Shown here: positions 1 to 7,949 of the stretch, piece by piece
Layout of the letters: each line of letters begins with the position of its first letter
How positions within the stretch are numbered: the first letter of the stretch is position 1
NCBI GenBank assembly: GCA_018623995.1
Contig: JAAZUV010000035.1
Span: forward strand, 1-11,053
Direction of reading: 5' to 3'
Origin: Methanobacteriota archaeon
Lineage (GTDB): Archaea; Thermoplasmatota; Poseidoniia; Poseidoniales; Poseidoniaceae
DNA length: 11,053 nucleotides
Notes under the pieces: generated by a model
The model's input: only the letters and a program-made list of their open reading frames with translations
Told to the model about the DNA's origin: nothing
Databases searched by the model: none
Program-made: the position numbers and the translations under genes

Positions 1-2412
1 CAAGGACAAGTTCGATTCCAAGGTATTGCGGATGCATGGGTCGGTGAAGACGAAGCTGAAGTCACCGTCGAAATTCATGCCATTCCTCCATTGAACCTCA
101 ACGGTCCAGACACGTGGGACGGAGATCCGATCGTATGGTCCATCTCCAATGCATCGGCCGTCGATGACCAAGGTCGATTTGCCATTCCTTTGTCCATACC
201 TGATGCATCCTCCCTGCCAAGCGATACGCGTCTTGAGGCACGAATTCTTCTGACTCGTTGTGGACCTTCTGGCTTTGAAACAACAACGTCACTCGATCAG
301 ACAGCACAATCAACGTTCTTCGAATTGATGTACGACAAGAATCCTCCAGATGTCATCGGATTGGAAATTCTCGATCCAAGTGGATTGCAGCCTGCAGACA
401 ACCACGTTTGGCTTCCTGACCGGGATGTTCCGTTGCGATTGTACGTCGAAGATGCAGAAGGATTGGAATCACCACTCACAATCTACACATGGTCCGAACA
501 TCAAGACGATGCGAACGACAATGGCATCATGGAAGAGAGTGAATATCAATCGATGAATGCCAATGTCAACCGTGGTGCTCTCCAAGCCGAGATTGACTTA
601 CCACTGCTCGACGTTGACGCAATTCTGCGTCCAGGTGAACAACAAGGCCGGTTGAGCGTTGTCGTCATGGGTCAAGACCTTGCAGGGAATGCCTTGCAAT
701 CAGGCGGTTCGTTCGGAGAGGACAACGATGTTGCAACCATATTGGTTCAACCTCGACAAGCAACGTTGCTCGATATGGATACGGTTACGCTGGACACCAT
801 CAATGGAAACCTGTTCCCAGGCCAAGAGCACCATTTCCAATTCGATCTCATCGATGGCAACGGAATTGAAAGCCTTGATTTCATTAACATCGGTTTGATG
901 AATTCGCTGCATGAGGACTGTTGGATCAACTACGCTCCTCGTTTCGGAGACATCACGGCCGATGTGACCTGTTTTGTTGCACCACCAACCATTACAACAA
1001 CCAAGGACGATTTGACGATGCGATACACCGTCGATGTTGCCTTCCAACTCCGTTGGGATACAATGCACCAATGGAGCGATGCAGCCTTCACGCCATCGAT
1101 CAAGGTCATCGATGAGGCTCAAGATGTTGGTTTGGGTGGAAACTACCTCACAGCAGCCAACTGGTCAACGCATACACGCCTCGAGTTGCAGATTGATTCC
1201 ATCATCGATCGAGTCGCACCGTTTGGCATCCTTGATGAAGGCGTTCTTACCTTGCATCCGAACGATTTCGCAGATATTGACATCATCGTCGTTCATCATG
1301 AAACCGATGAACAGGCCTTGAACATCCCATTTGATACGCGCATGCATTACAATCTCTCCTCATTCGGTATCCGTCATGCTGTGACAGCAGAACTCGTCGA
1401 CAGTCAAGGGCAGAGTCGTCATCGCTTGGTGGTCAATCAAACCACGTTGCCTCAAGGTGAAGGCGAATTGAACATCGAAATGACAGGGAGCGTGTTTGAC
1501 GTTCAAAACGATCTCCTGGTCGAATTGCTGCTCGATTCACAAGCTCCAACTGTTTCCCTTGAACCAGGTACGCTGACCAATTTGGATTCATTGCAAATCA
1601 ACGACATTCCTGTTCAAATCTCCATTCAGGACGATTTCGGCGTTCCAAAACAAGGCGTAGAATTGCATTGGTGCTTCGTTCGTGGAGGCATTGTTGTTTC
1701 CGATTCCACCTCATCCATCCCGATGACGCACGTTGGGACGACAGGAAACATCGCTTCCTTCTCAACCACACTCGATATCGAATCGCAAGGTGTAGCCTTC
1801 GAGAAGAGCGATCGACTCAGTGTTTGGTTCACACACAACGATCGTGCTGGAAACCTTCTGTCTGGTCAAGGAACAGCCTTGATGCCTTTGGACGTGTACA
1901 TCGTTTGGATGGCTTATGAACCAACGCCGACCTCCATCAATGCGGAACCGTATCGCCCCGTTCTTGGCGATATCATCACGATTGAATTCACGTTGGAAAA
2001 TCTTGGATATCTCAACGGTTCGACCAACGTCACGCTCATGGATGCCGATGGATTGGTCCTCGGAGATGCAACATTCTTCCTCGAGCCAGATGAACAGAAG
2101 AGCGTGGTTTGGACCGTCGAAGCATGGACAACAGGCCGTCTTGGCATGGTCATTCAAATCGATGATGATCCATTGTTGATTCCGGTTCCACTCGCTGATG
2201 TCCAATACGAAGATGTTGATGCTAAATCCTCGAATTCTGAACTTGGACTCAATGTACTGCTTGTTCTTCTCGCTGCTGGAGCAGTTGTTGCTTCGATCCT
2301 GATGCGACGTCAACGCATACAATCGCTCTATGATGAGTTCGAAGAGTACGAAGAAGAGGACCTTCCTCCGCCTCGACCGTCCGGTTTGGATGATGCTGAC
2401 CAAGAGGAATAG
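1..2412 (+). CDS. Cell-surface protein with Ig-like repeats and C-terminal membrane anchor (5'-truncated)
   Basis: The reading frame is open from the first base, so the start codon and any signal peptide lie outside the window; 803 codons are visible before the TAG stop. The TTG at 91 is in frame but is not a convincing start, because the upstream codons read as the end of a beta-rich domain. The protein is beta-rich and low in cysteine. Linkers of the form D-x-x-(A/P)-P at about window residues 112, 403 and 512 resemble the beginnings of bacterial/archaeal Ig-like domains. Residues 170-181 (DANDNGIMEESE) fit an EF-hand/dockerin-type calcium loop. Residues about 645-735 look like a CARDB-type adhesion domain. 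A hydrophobic helix at 748-768 is followed by RRQR and a 30-residue acidic tail with a PPPRP stretch. This implies an extracellular body, one membrane anchor and a short cytoplasmic tail. It probably acts in surface structure or adhesion; the ligand is unknown. The family assignment is by eye, not by profile search. Confidence 0.8.
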   Translation, partial: QGQVRFQGIADAWVGEDEAEVTVEIHAIPPLNLNGPDTWDGDPIVWSISNASAVDDQGRFAIPLSIPDASSLPSDTRLEARILLTRCGPSGFETTTSLDQTAQSTFFELMYDKNPPDVIGLEILDPSGLQPADNHVWLPDRDVPLRLYVEDAEGLESPLTIYTWSEHQDDANDNGIMEESEYQSMNANVNRGALQAEIDLPLLDVDAILRPGEQQGRLSVVVMGQDLAGNALQSGGSFGEDNDVATILVQPRQATLLDMDTVTLDTINGNLFPGQEHHFQFDLIDGNGIESLDFINIGLMNSLHEDCWINYAPRFGDITADVTCFVAPPTITTTKDDLTMRYTVDVAFQLRWDTMHQWSDAAFTPSIKVIDEAQDVGLGGNYLTAANWSTHTRLELQIDSIIDRVAPFGILDEGVLTLHPNDFADIDIIVVHHETDEQALNIPFDTRMHYNLSSFGIRHAVTAELVDSQGQSRHRLVVNQTTLPQGEGELNIEMTGSVFDVQNDLLVELLLDSQAPTVSLEPGTLTNLDSLQINDIPVQISIQDDFGVPKQGVELHWCFVRGGIVVSDSTSSIPMTHVGTTGNIASFSTTLDIESQGVAFEKSDRLSVWFTHNDRAGNLLSGQGTALMPLDVYIVWMAYEPTPTSINAEPYRPVLGDIITIEFTLENLGYLNGSTNVTLMDADGLVLGDATFFLEPDEQKSVVWTVEAWTTGRLGMVIQIDDDPLLIPVPLADVQYEDVDAKSSNSELGLNVLLVLLAAGAVVASILMRRQRIQSLYDEFEEYEEEDLPPPRPSGLDDADQEE

Positions 2413-2444
2413 TCAAGAAGAAGACCATCGAGGGGAGCCCAAGT

Positions 2445-2529
2445 GCCGGGGTTCCCGAGCGGTCAAAGGGGGTGGACTCAAGATCCTCTGCGTAATGCTT
2501 CGCAGGTTCGAATCCTGCCCCCGGCACCA
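2445..2529 (+). tRNA. tRNA-Leu (anticodon CAA), CCA encoded
   Basis: The acceptor stem GCCGGGG (2445-2451) pairs fully with CCCCGGC (2519-2525). It is followed by discriminator A2526 and a genomically encoded CCA (2527-2529). The D-arm is CCC/GGG around GAGCGGTCAAA. The anticodon loop CTCAAGA gives CAA at 2479-2481, reading UUG leucine codons. A variable arm of about 13 bases with a short GC/GC stem marks a class II (Leu/Ser) tRNA. The T-arm is GCAGG-TTCGAAT-CCTGC. The anticodon stem GTGGA/TCCTC contains one T-T mismatch at the second pair. There is no intron. The gene starts 32 bases after the surface-protein stop and ends 5 bases before the end of the convergent PIN gene, leaving no room for a separate terminator. 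No clear TATA box is visible just upstream, so the promoter probably lies in the end of the preceding gene. Confidence 0.95.
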
Positions 2530-2534
2530 CGATT

Positions 2535-4406
2535 TCACAGATCTTCGAGTTCTTCTTGCGCATCGCTCGTCAACGATTGGAACACCAAACTTTCCGGGAA
2601 TTCAATGGCGATCAATGCACGAATGGCATAGGATTCAACCAGATTCTTTGGTGGATCAGCAATCTTCACACGACCATTGGTGAGTGTGATTCTCGCCCCC
2701 GGTTGTGGAGCATCTGCCTTTGCTGGTAGCCAGATACCAACGCTGCCCAAGGAAGGATGTTCAGCGAGAATCAGTTGCTCTTCAGAGGCTTCACCGACAA
2801 CATTTGAGATGTACAACGGGCGCTCATCATCGAGCACACTGCTCGCATCTTCCCATTCGTTCGAAAAGGTCAATTCAGCAGAGCCTTCCTGTCGCTTACT
2901 GATTTGTTCAACCACTTCCTCAACTTGCTTTTCTTGCTCAACGGTTTGTTGATGAATTTGGTCAAGAATTTGACGCAATCCTTCGATTTCGTTGTCATCT
3001 TCCATCGCTCGATGGGCGAGAAGAATCAATTCACCAAGCTCTTCGCTCATGCTCTGCTCAGCAGAAACACATTCCAATGCTTCATCGAACAGTTCGATGG
3101 CAAAGTCCGGACGATTGAGTGCAAGGAAGGATTCTCCAAGTTCGGTTAATGCTTGAGCGGCCATGGCAACATCATCTCGAACCAAGGCTTGTGCATGCTT
3201 CAGGGCTTCATCCGAAGATGCTCCTGCCATGTACAATGCCATGGCTTGAACGATGTGTTGCTTAAGCCTCATCGGCACACTGAGCGTATTCAAGCCCAAT
3301 GAAGAGGTTGACAAGCGAATGGCTTTCTCGACCTTGTCGGTCGAAAGAGCCAGGACGGCAAGACGAGCGAGAATACGTGCTTCAATGGTGTCCTCATCGA
3401 CGTGCGTTGCTTGGAACAATGCCGTGGAGAGGTGAAGATGTGAGCCAATCGCATCGCCTTTCATTCGCTTCATGATGGCAAGTGCCATTTCGGCACGAAC
3501 GAGGATTCGAGAATGGAATCGATGAGCTACATCGACGAGTTCTCGGTCCAAAGGAGCCAAATCGATACCAGCATTTTCGAGACAATCAGCGATCATGGTT
3601 TGTGTTTCAACAATGATTTCATCGAGCGACTCTTGTGTGAGTTTCTGCTTCAGTTGAGCAACGTGCTGCTCCAATTCCATCATGGTTTGACAACTTGATT
3701 TCAGTGGTGTGAGTTTCTTTCGGAGATTCGTTTTGATCTCCTCTCCGTTCATCATACGATGCAGTTGGTTGAGGAGGTTTACACTCGAACCTTCATTGCT
3801 CTGAACAGGTTTCGAAACGGGTTTGGCTTGTGGACTGGACAACAACGAGTCGACCATCCAAGTGATCTTGGCTTGAACGTCGTATTCGTTGCGTCGACTG
3901 ATCGCATACTGCATTTCTGCTGCGCGTATACGACGACCAAGACGGCGTAACTCGGAGGCATGCTTCCCTTTGGCTTTGGTTGAGAGTCGCTCAAAGAAGG
4001 TGGATGGAGGGCACACTTCGCTTGCAAGTTGGTGTTCTTCTGTAGCCTTAGCCATCTTGAAATCGTCCGTCACGAGAATCACATGATGGCCATCGCGTTG
4101 CAGATCGTGTGCAAGCACCATCAGCGAGAGGTCAACATCTTGTGGCGAAGCTCGCTCCCCAATCTTTGCTCCCAATCCACGAATTTGGTCATCTGAAACG
4201 TCGTGTGTGGTCAACATCGGTTTGATGTGGTTCAACAGGTTTGGCTTTTGCTTCCATCGTTGATAACGAACGTTCTGGATTTCACCATGAACGCCTTTGG
4301 TGACGTGCATCGTTTTCAGAGCAGACTTGAGATCGTCGAGGATGCTTGTCGATGCCATTCCACCCATGTGAATGAAGCAATTTGAATCGACCACGTAGGT
4401 GACCAT
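2535..4406 (-). CDS. PIN-domain protein with helical/TPR-like body and beta-rich C-terminus
   Basis: This 623-residue protein opens with a PIN (VapC/Nob1-type) ribonuclease fold. VVDSNCFI carries D7, GVHGEI carries E42, SPQDVDLSLMVLA carries D90/D92, and ILVTDDFKMAKA carries D114/D115. These match the four acidic positions that bind Mg/Mn in active PIN nucleases. Residues about 145-290 are charged and helical, with coiled-coil character. Residues about 295-470 look like TPR-type helical hairpins; the clearest is at about 417-446 (ALTELGESFLAL followed by FAIELFDEAL). Residues about 480-505 are rich in E and Q. Residues about 528-605 are beta-rich and might be an OB-like or RNA-binding fold, which is only a guess. 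Stand-alone VapC toxins are about 130-150 residues, so this is far longer, and no small antitoxin gene adjoins it. The ATG lies 22 bases after the phosphatase stop, so the two genes are probably one operon. A role in RNA processing or turnover is inferred, with substrate unknown. No classical ribosome binding site is visible. Confidence 0.85.
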   Translation of the reverse strand: MVTYVVDSNCFIHMGGMASTSILDDLKSALKTMHVTKGVHGEIQNVRYQRWKQKPNLLNHIKPMLTTHDVSDDQIRGLGAKIGERASPQDVDLSLMVLAHDLQRDGHHVILVTDDFKMAKATEEHQLASEVCPPSTFFERLSTKAKGKHASELRRLGRRIRAAEMQYAISRRNEYDVQAKITWMVDSLLSSPQAKPVSKPVQSNEGSSVNLLNQLHRMMNGEEIKTNLRKKLTPLKSSCQTMMELEQHVAQLKQKLTQESLDEIIVETQTMIADCLENAGIDLAPLDRELVDVAHRFHSRILVRAEMALAIMKRMKGDAIGSHLHLSTALFQATHVDEDTIEARILARLAVLALSTDKVEKAIRLSTSSLGLNTLSVPMRLKQHIVQAMALYMAGASSDEALKHAQALVRDDVAMAAQALTELGESFLALNRPDFAIELFDEALECVSAEQSMSEELGELILLAHRAMEDDNEIEGLRQILDQIHQQTVEQEKQVEEVVEQISKRQEGSAELTFSNEWEDASSVLDDERPLYISNVVGEASEEQLILAEHPSLGSVGIWLPAKADAPQPGARITLTNGRVKIADPPKNLVESYAIRALIAIEFPESLVFQSLTSDAQEELEDL

Positions 4407-4408
4407 GC

Positions 4409-4422
4409 TTGAACCAGTTCAA
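4409..4422. repeat. Perfect inverted repeat between phosphatase and PIN genes
   Basis: TTGAAC-CA-GTTCAA is a perfect 6-base inverted repeat with a 2-base centre. It fills most of the 22-base spacer just upstream of the PIN gene ATG. It could be an operator for the PIN gene, a small mRNA hairpin that hides its start region, or chance. No promoter element was recognised beside it. Confidence 0.4.
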
Positions 4423-4428
4423 TTCGCA

Positions 4429-5163
4429 TCATAATTCTTGAGCCGAATGGACAGCCAGAATTGCATCGACAAGAGGAGCGATGGTAGCACTGTTTGGATA
4501 GGGTGAAACAACGTCTGCTGCATCTCGAACATCCGCAAAGGGCGTTCCCACCGCAACCGACCAACCCGACATGGCAAACATCGAGAGATCGTTTGGAGCA
4601 TCACCAACGGAGAGTAGTTCGGATGCTTCGATCCCCATTCGCTCGAGAATCATTTCCAAGCCACTGCCTTTGGAGAGATGTGGTTCCATCAGGTGAATCG
4701 CAAAACCAGTTCGAACAACGTCAAGATTTGACCAATCGCTTTCATCAATGGATGATGTGACCAATTGAAGGTCCTCATCTGCGAACAGACACCACTCGCT
4801 CTCTCTCCAAGCGTTGGTTTGAATGCCTCTTGCATCGATTTCAGAATGTTGCGATTGAAGCCATTCAGCAGCTTTCTTTGCTTCATCTCCGGATGCTCGA
4901 ACCAAGGGTTCATCCCAATCCGGATGCCACAACACGCCACCGTTTTCACAACACATTGGGCCACTGAGTCCGATAAATCGCCACAACCCATACGTGATCG
5001 CACGAACGTTTCCTGTCGCAAGGATGACAGGGATGCCTGCGTCTTCAAGTCGCCGTAAGGCTTCAACTGCATGCATGTCCAAGCGCTTGTTTTCGTCGGT
5101 TAGCGTCCCATCAATATCGAAAGCAACGATACGAGGACACCATCCCGGCGGAAGCCACTCCAT
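4429..5163 (-). CDS. HAD-superfamily phosphatase, archaeal phosphoglycolate phosphatase-like
   Basis: This 244-residue HAD hydrolase has all four motifs. Motif I is FDIDGT with nucleophile D16 and acid/base D18, motif II is ATGN with T50, motif III is K165 (HLSKG), and motif IV is GDAPNDLSMF with D188, N191 and D192. The cap sits between motifs II and III, as in the Cof-type/C2 class. Length and order fit the archaeal phosphoglycolate phosphatase and sucrose-phosphate-phosphatase-like group. The expected reaction is Mg-dependent hydrolysis of a small cytosolic phosphoester such as 2-phosphoglycolate, but HAD specificity cannot be read safely from motifs. The ATG at 5163 is preceded in frame by a stop (TGA) a few codons upstream, so this start is well supported. 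The gene is divergent from the metal ATPase and followed 22 bases later by the PIN/TPR gene, probably in one transcript. Confidence 0.88.
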   Translation of the reverse strand: MEWLPPGWCPRIVAFDIDGTLTDENKRLDMHAVEALRRLEDAGIPVILATGNVRAITYGLWRFIGLSGPMCCENGGVLWHPDWDEPLVRASGDEAKKAAEWLQSQHSEIDARGIQTNAWRESEWCLFADEDLQLVTSSIDESDWSNLDVVRTGFAIHLMEPHLSKGSGLEMILERMGIEASELLSVGDAPNDLSMFAMSGWSVAVGTPFADVRDAADVVSPYPNSATIAPLVDAILAVHSAQEL

Positions 5164-5180
5164 GTTGCAACCAACGCCTC

Positions 5181-7901
5181 ATGTTTCAAGAAGATTCTCA
5201 CCATGCAAGAAATCACGATATCACAGCCTTAATCAAACAGGAATCCAGCAGTATCCACATGGGGGGAGACAGTGAGGACGTATTTTTCTCGCTGGAGGAT
5301 GATGAACCTCAAGTCAGCGGTGAAAAAAATGTTCAAGCGCCATCAGAACAGGTTCTTGAGTCCGTTGTGGTTCTTGATTCCGAGATTGTAGAACAAGCGA
5401 CTGGTTGCTACAAGGTTGAATGGCCTCTGGTTGGCATGGATTGTCCGGATTGTGCCGGTAAAGCCATGACTGCGCTTCGAATTCTTCCTCAAGTAAAAGC
5501 ACCAGCAGTCTCCGCAACACGGGGCGACGTGAAACTTGAACTCGATTTGGAAAAAGGATCGCTCTCTGAAGTTTCAAGCGCGCTTCGCTCACTTGGACAC
5601 GCTCCTGATACGGAACATCATCATCTCAAAGGCATCAAGGCCGAAAACGTTGCAAAACGCAACAATACGACGCTCCGTGATCTTAAGCGATTGTTCTGCC
5701 TACAGCCGGGCATTCTTGATGCAGAGATCGAAAAAGACGGACGAATTCTCCTTCAGATGGTGAGTATAGCAGACAAAGAATTGCTCAAGAAGCGGGACAG
5801 TGCCATTGCTCATGTGTGCGGTTCTGAGCCAGAATATGTTACTGCCATTTCCAATCGTCTACGCCCAGACCAGATGCGTCTACTCGGAGCAGCCTTCGCT
5901 GTACCGATTCTTTTTGCTCTCTTTGTTCTTGAATTCCTTGGAATCGAAGGATGGATTCCTGCCTTGATTGCGATTCCTGGCATTCTCGTATCGAGTTACC
6001 AGATGTTCAAGCAGGCTTTGGCAAGTATGATTTCGCTTCAGTTGGGCTTCCAAGTCCTGACAAGTCTTGCTGTGATCGGAGCCTGTGGCCTCATGATGTG
6101 GGAGGAAGCCCTGATTGTTTCTATCCTCGTTGCTGTCACGGTTCATCTTGAAGGTGATGCCTTGATGAAAGCTCGAGAAGCCATGCAGGGTGGTCTCGAT
6201 CGCCTTCCCAGGATCGCTCGTAAAGTGCACCGGCACAAGCAACCGAGCTTTAATCCAACAAGCATTTCGCTTGGCTCGCTCTCAATCATGCCACAGACCA
6301 ATTCACTCAAGCCAGCGAATGTTGAACATGAACCGCAACAGATTCCAATTGATCTTCTTCGGAAAGGTGATTTCATCGAAGTGCGAAGCGGTGAACTTGT
6401 CCCTGCAGACGGACGGGTCGTTGAGGGTACAGGTGCGCTGAACAAAGCGCCGCTGACAGGTGAATCGGTTCCAGTTGACATTGATGAGGGCGACTTCGTA
6501 CAAGCTGGTCTCGTCTTATCGCGTGGACCTGTGGTGCTTGAAGTGGAGGCTGTTGGCGAGAATACACAACTGTTCGAACTGATCGAAACCGTTCATACCT
6601 ATCGAGATGAACCACCTCGATTGCAAGCGGCTATCGAACGCTTCACAGCCATTTGGGTTCCCTTTGTTATCTTTGGAGCCTTCTTTGTGTACTGGTTCCT
6701 TTACCCAGAAAACTGGAAGATTGTTTTGTTGCTTTGGGTTGTCTCTTGTCCGTGTGCTCTGCTCCTTGCTGCGCCAGTCCCACACGCTGCAGCGTTGGCG
6801 AATTCTGCACAGATGGGCGCCATTGCTCGAGGCGGTGACGTTCTCGAACGACTCGCAAAAGTCAACCACGTATTCCTCGATAAAACCGGAACGCTCACCT
6901 CAGGAAAACCATCCATTGGAAAAGTCGTCACTGCGAAAGGTCGCCGCCGTGATGCTGCGATTGGACTTGCTGCGGGGATTGAAGCACGCTCTTCGCACCC
7001 GTATGCTGAAGCACTCCGGGAGTTTGCCGACGAACAATCGATCAACGCCTCCAAAGTCACCAACATCAAGGACGTCAATGCCGGAATACAGGCCACGCAA
7101 AACAAGGATGAGGTCCTGATGTTGCGTCCTGATGCACTCGTTCAGTACAACATTGAGATTCCTGCAGAGTTGAAGAAAGAAGTTATGCTTGCTGAATCAC
7201 AAGGGCACGGGGCATCGGTTCTCACAAAGGGAGGAAAATGCGTTGCATTGTTTACGTTCGTTCACGATGATACCCGTCAAGGAGCGGATGAACTGATTCC
7301 TGAATTGCACAAGATGGGCATTCATGTACAGATTCTGTCTGGCGATCAACAAGGTGCTGTGGACCGCTTCGCATCCACGGTTGGCCTTTCTAAGACCGAT
7401 GCGTTTGGAAATCAATCGCCAGAGGATAAAGTCGATGTTGTCCGTAGTCGTTCTGAAATAGCTGTCACAATGATGGTTGGCGATGGTTTCAATGATGCAG
7501 CAGCACTGGCGGTTGCTGACGTTGGTGTAGCCGTTGGCTCAGGAGAATCGGTCAACGTAGAGGCTGCAGATGTGATGATCCCTGGGGACGACCCGCGGAT
7601 GCTTGCCGATCTCCTCAAGTTGGCTCGACGTACAGAACGCAACTTCCGGCAGAACCTTTCCTTCTCGATTCTCGTTACTTTCACGCTGGTGTATGCCGTC
7701 GTCAATGGCTTCTATGATGCTCTTTGGGTTGGCGTACTGGTGCATGAAGCCTCGGTCATCCTCGTGATTCTCAATGGTGCACGGCTCGCAGAAGGAACAG
7801 GAACCCTCACGTTGGTCAAGGAAACCTTCCTTGAGATGTGGAAAGCAACGAGAATTGCACTTGATACAGGTCTGAAACAACTGAGCGAAATGCGAAGTTG
7901 A
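5181..7901 (+). CDS. P1B-type heavy-metal-translocating ATPase
   Basis: This ATP-driven membrane exporter (906 residues in the long form) moves transition-metal ions out of the cytoplasm. An N-terminal HMA domain has GMDCPDC (C88 and C91); an Asp before the first Cys is typical of Zn/Cd/Pb-type HMA domains. Residues about 150-225 look like a second HMA fold without the CxxC. About eight membrane helices follow (roughly 233-251, 257-274, 293-305, 307-323, 489-508, 513-532, 825-845, 848-868). Other motifs are LTGES (425-429) in the actuator, CPC (523-525) in TM6, DKTGT with phosphorylated D567, HP (606-607) in the nucleotide domain, and GDGFND (767-772). All catalytic motifs are intact. TM8 carries HEAS (855-858). 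About 25 more residues than usual separate RLPRIAR from the actuator domain (about 350-387). An alternative start at M27 (base 5259) fits a leaderless promoter better. Zn/Cd/Pb is the likeliest cargo, but specificity is uncertain. Confidence 0.93.
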   Translation: MFQEDSHHARNHDITALIKQESSSIHMGGDSEDVFFSLEDDEPQVSGEKNVQAPSEQVLESVVVLDSEIVEQATGCYKVEWPLVGMDCPDCAGKAMTALRILPQVKAPAVSATRGDVKLELDLEKGSLSEVSSALRSLGHAPDTEHHHLKGIKAENVAKRNNTTLRDLKRLFCLQPGILDAEIEKDGRILLQMVSIADKELLKKRDSAIAHVCGSEPEYVTAISNRLRPDQMRLLGAAFAVPILFALFVLEFLGIEGWIPALIAIPGILVSSYQMFKQALASMISLQLGFQVLTSLAVIGACGLMMWEEALIVSILVAVTVHLEGDALMKAREAMQGGLDRLPRIARKVHRHKQPSFNPTSISLGSLSIMPQTNSLKPANVEHEPQQIPIDLLRKGDFIEVRSGELVPADGRVVEGTGALNKAPLTGESVPVDIDEGDFVQAGLVLSRGPVVLEVEAVGENTQLFELIETVHTYRDEPPRLQAAIERFTAIWVPFVIFGAFFVYWFLYPENWKIVLLLWVVSCPCALLLAAPVPHAAALANSAQMGAIARGGDVLERLAKVNHVFLDKTGTLTSGKPSIGKVVTAKGRRRDAAIGLAAGIEARSSHPYAEALREFADEQSINASKVTNIKDVNAGIQATQNKDEVLMLRPDALVQYNIEIPAELKKEVMLAESQGHGASVLTKGGKCVALFTFVHDDTRQGADELIPELHKMGIHVQILSGDQQGAVDRFASTVGLSKTDAFGNQSPEDKVDVVRSRSEIAVTMMVGDGFNDAAALAVADVGVAVGSGESVNVEAADVMIPGDDPRMLADLLKLARRTERNFRQNLSFSILVTFTLVYAVVNGFYDALWVGVLVHEASVILVILNGARLAEGTGTLTLVKETFLEMWKATRIALDTGLKQLSEMRS
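5227..5238 (+). promoter_or_regulatory. Candidate TATA-like box for the metal ATPase
   Basis: CCTTAATCAAAC is the most A/T-rich, TATA-like segment between the divergent phosphatase and ATPase genes. Its centre lies about 27 bases before the ATG at 5259, the spacing expected of an archaeal TATA box in a leaderless transcript that starts at that codon. It would fall inside the coding region if translation starts at 5181. The match to a consensus is weak. Confidence 0.25.
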
Positions 7902-7940
7902 GAGGATATCTTCAAACGGAAGTAGGTTTGAGTCCTAATC

Positions 7941-7945
7941 GGTGA
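7941..7945 (+). promoter_or_regulatory. Ribosome binding site (GGTGA) of the winged-helix regulator
   Basis: GGTGA can pair with the UCACC at the 3' end of archaeal 16S rRNA and sits 4 bases before the ATG at 7950, supporting that start. Confidence 0.5.
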
Positions 7946-7949
7946 GCCG

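Noticed and set aside
91..93. TTG as the true start of the surface protein
   Set aside because: The frame is open upstream to base 1 and the preceding 30 residues read as the end of a beta-strand-rich domain. A signal peptide is also expected but absent after this codon.
1762..2403. Open frame of 213 codons on the minus strand
   Set aside because: It lies wholly antisense to the surface-protein gene and has no recognisable motifs, a mixed composition and no promoter. It is a shadow of codon bias.
2497..2529. tRNA 3' end as a possible integration (att) site
   Set aside because: No second copy of the T-arm/acceptor sequence was seen in the window, and there is no integrase nearby.
2535..4406. 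Toxin-antitoxin (VapBC) pair
   Set aside because: The PIN protein is about four times VapC size, and the upstream gene is a complete HAD phosphatase, not an AbrB- or RHH-type antitoxin.
7902..7949. Terminator after the ATPase gene
   Set aside because: The 48-base gap contains no oligo-T run or stable hairpin. Read-through into the regulator is as likely.
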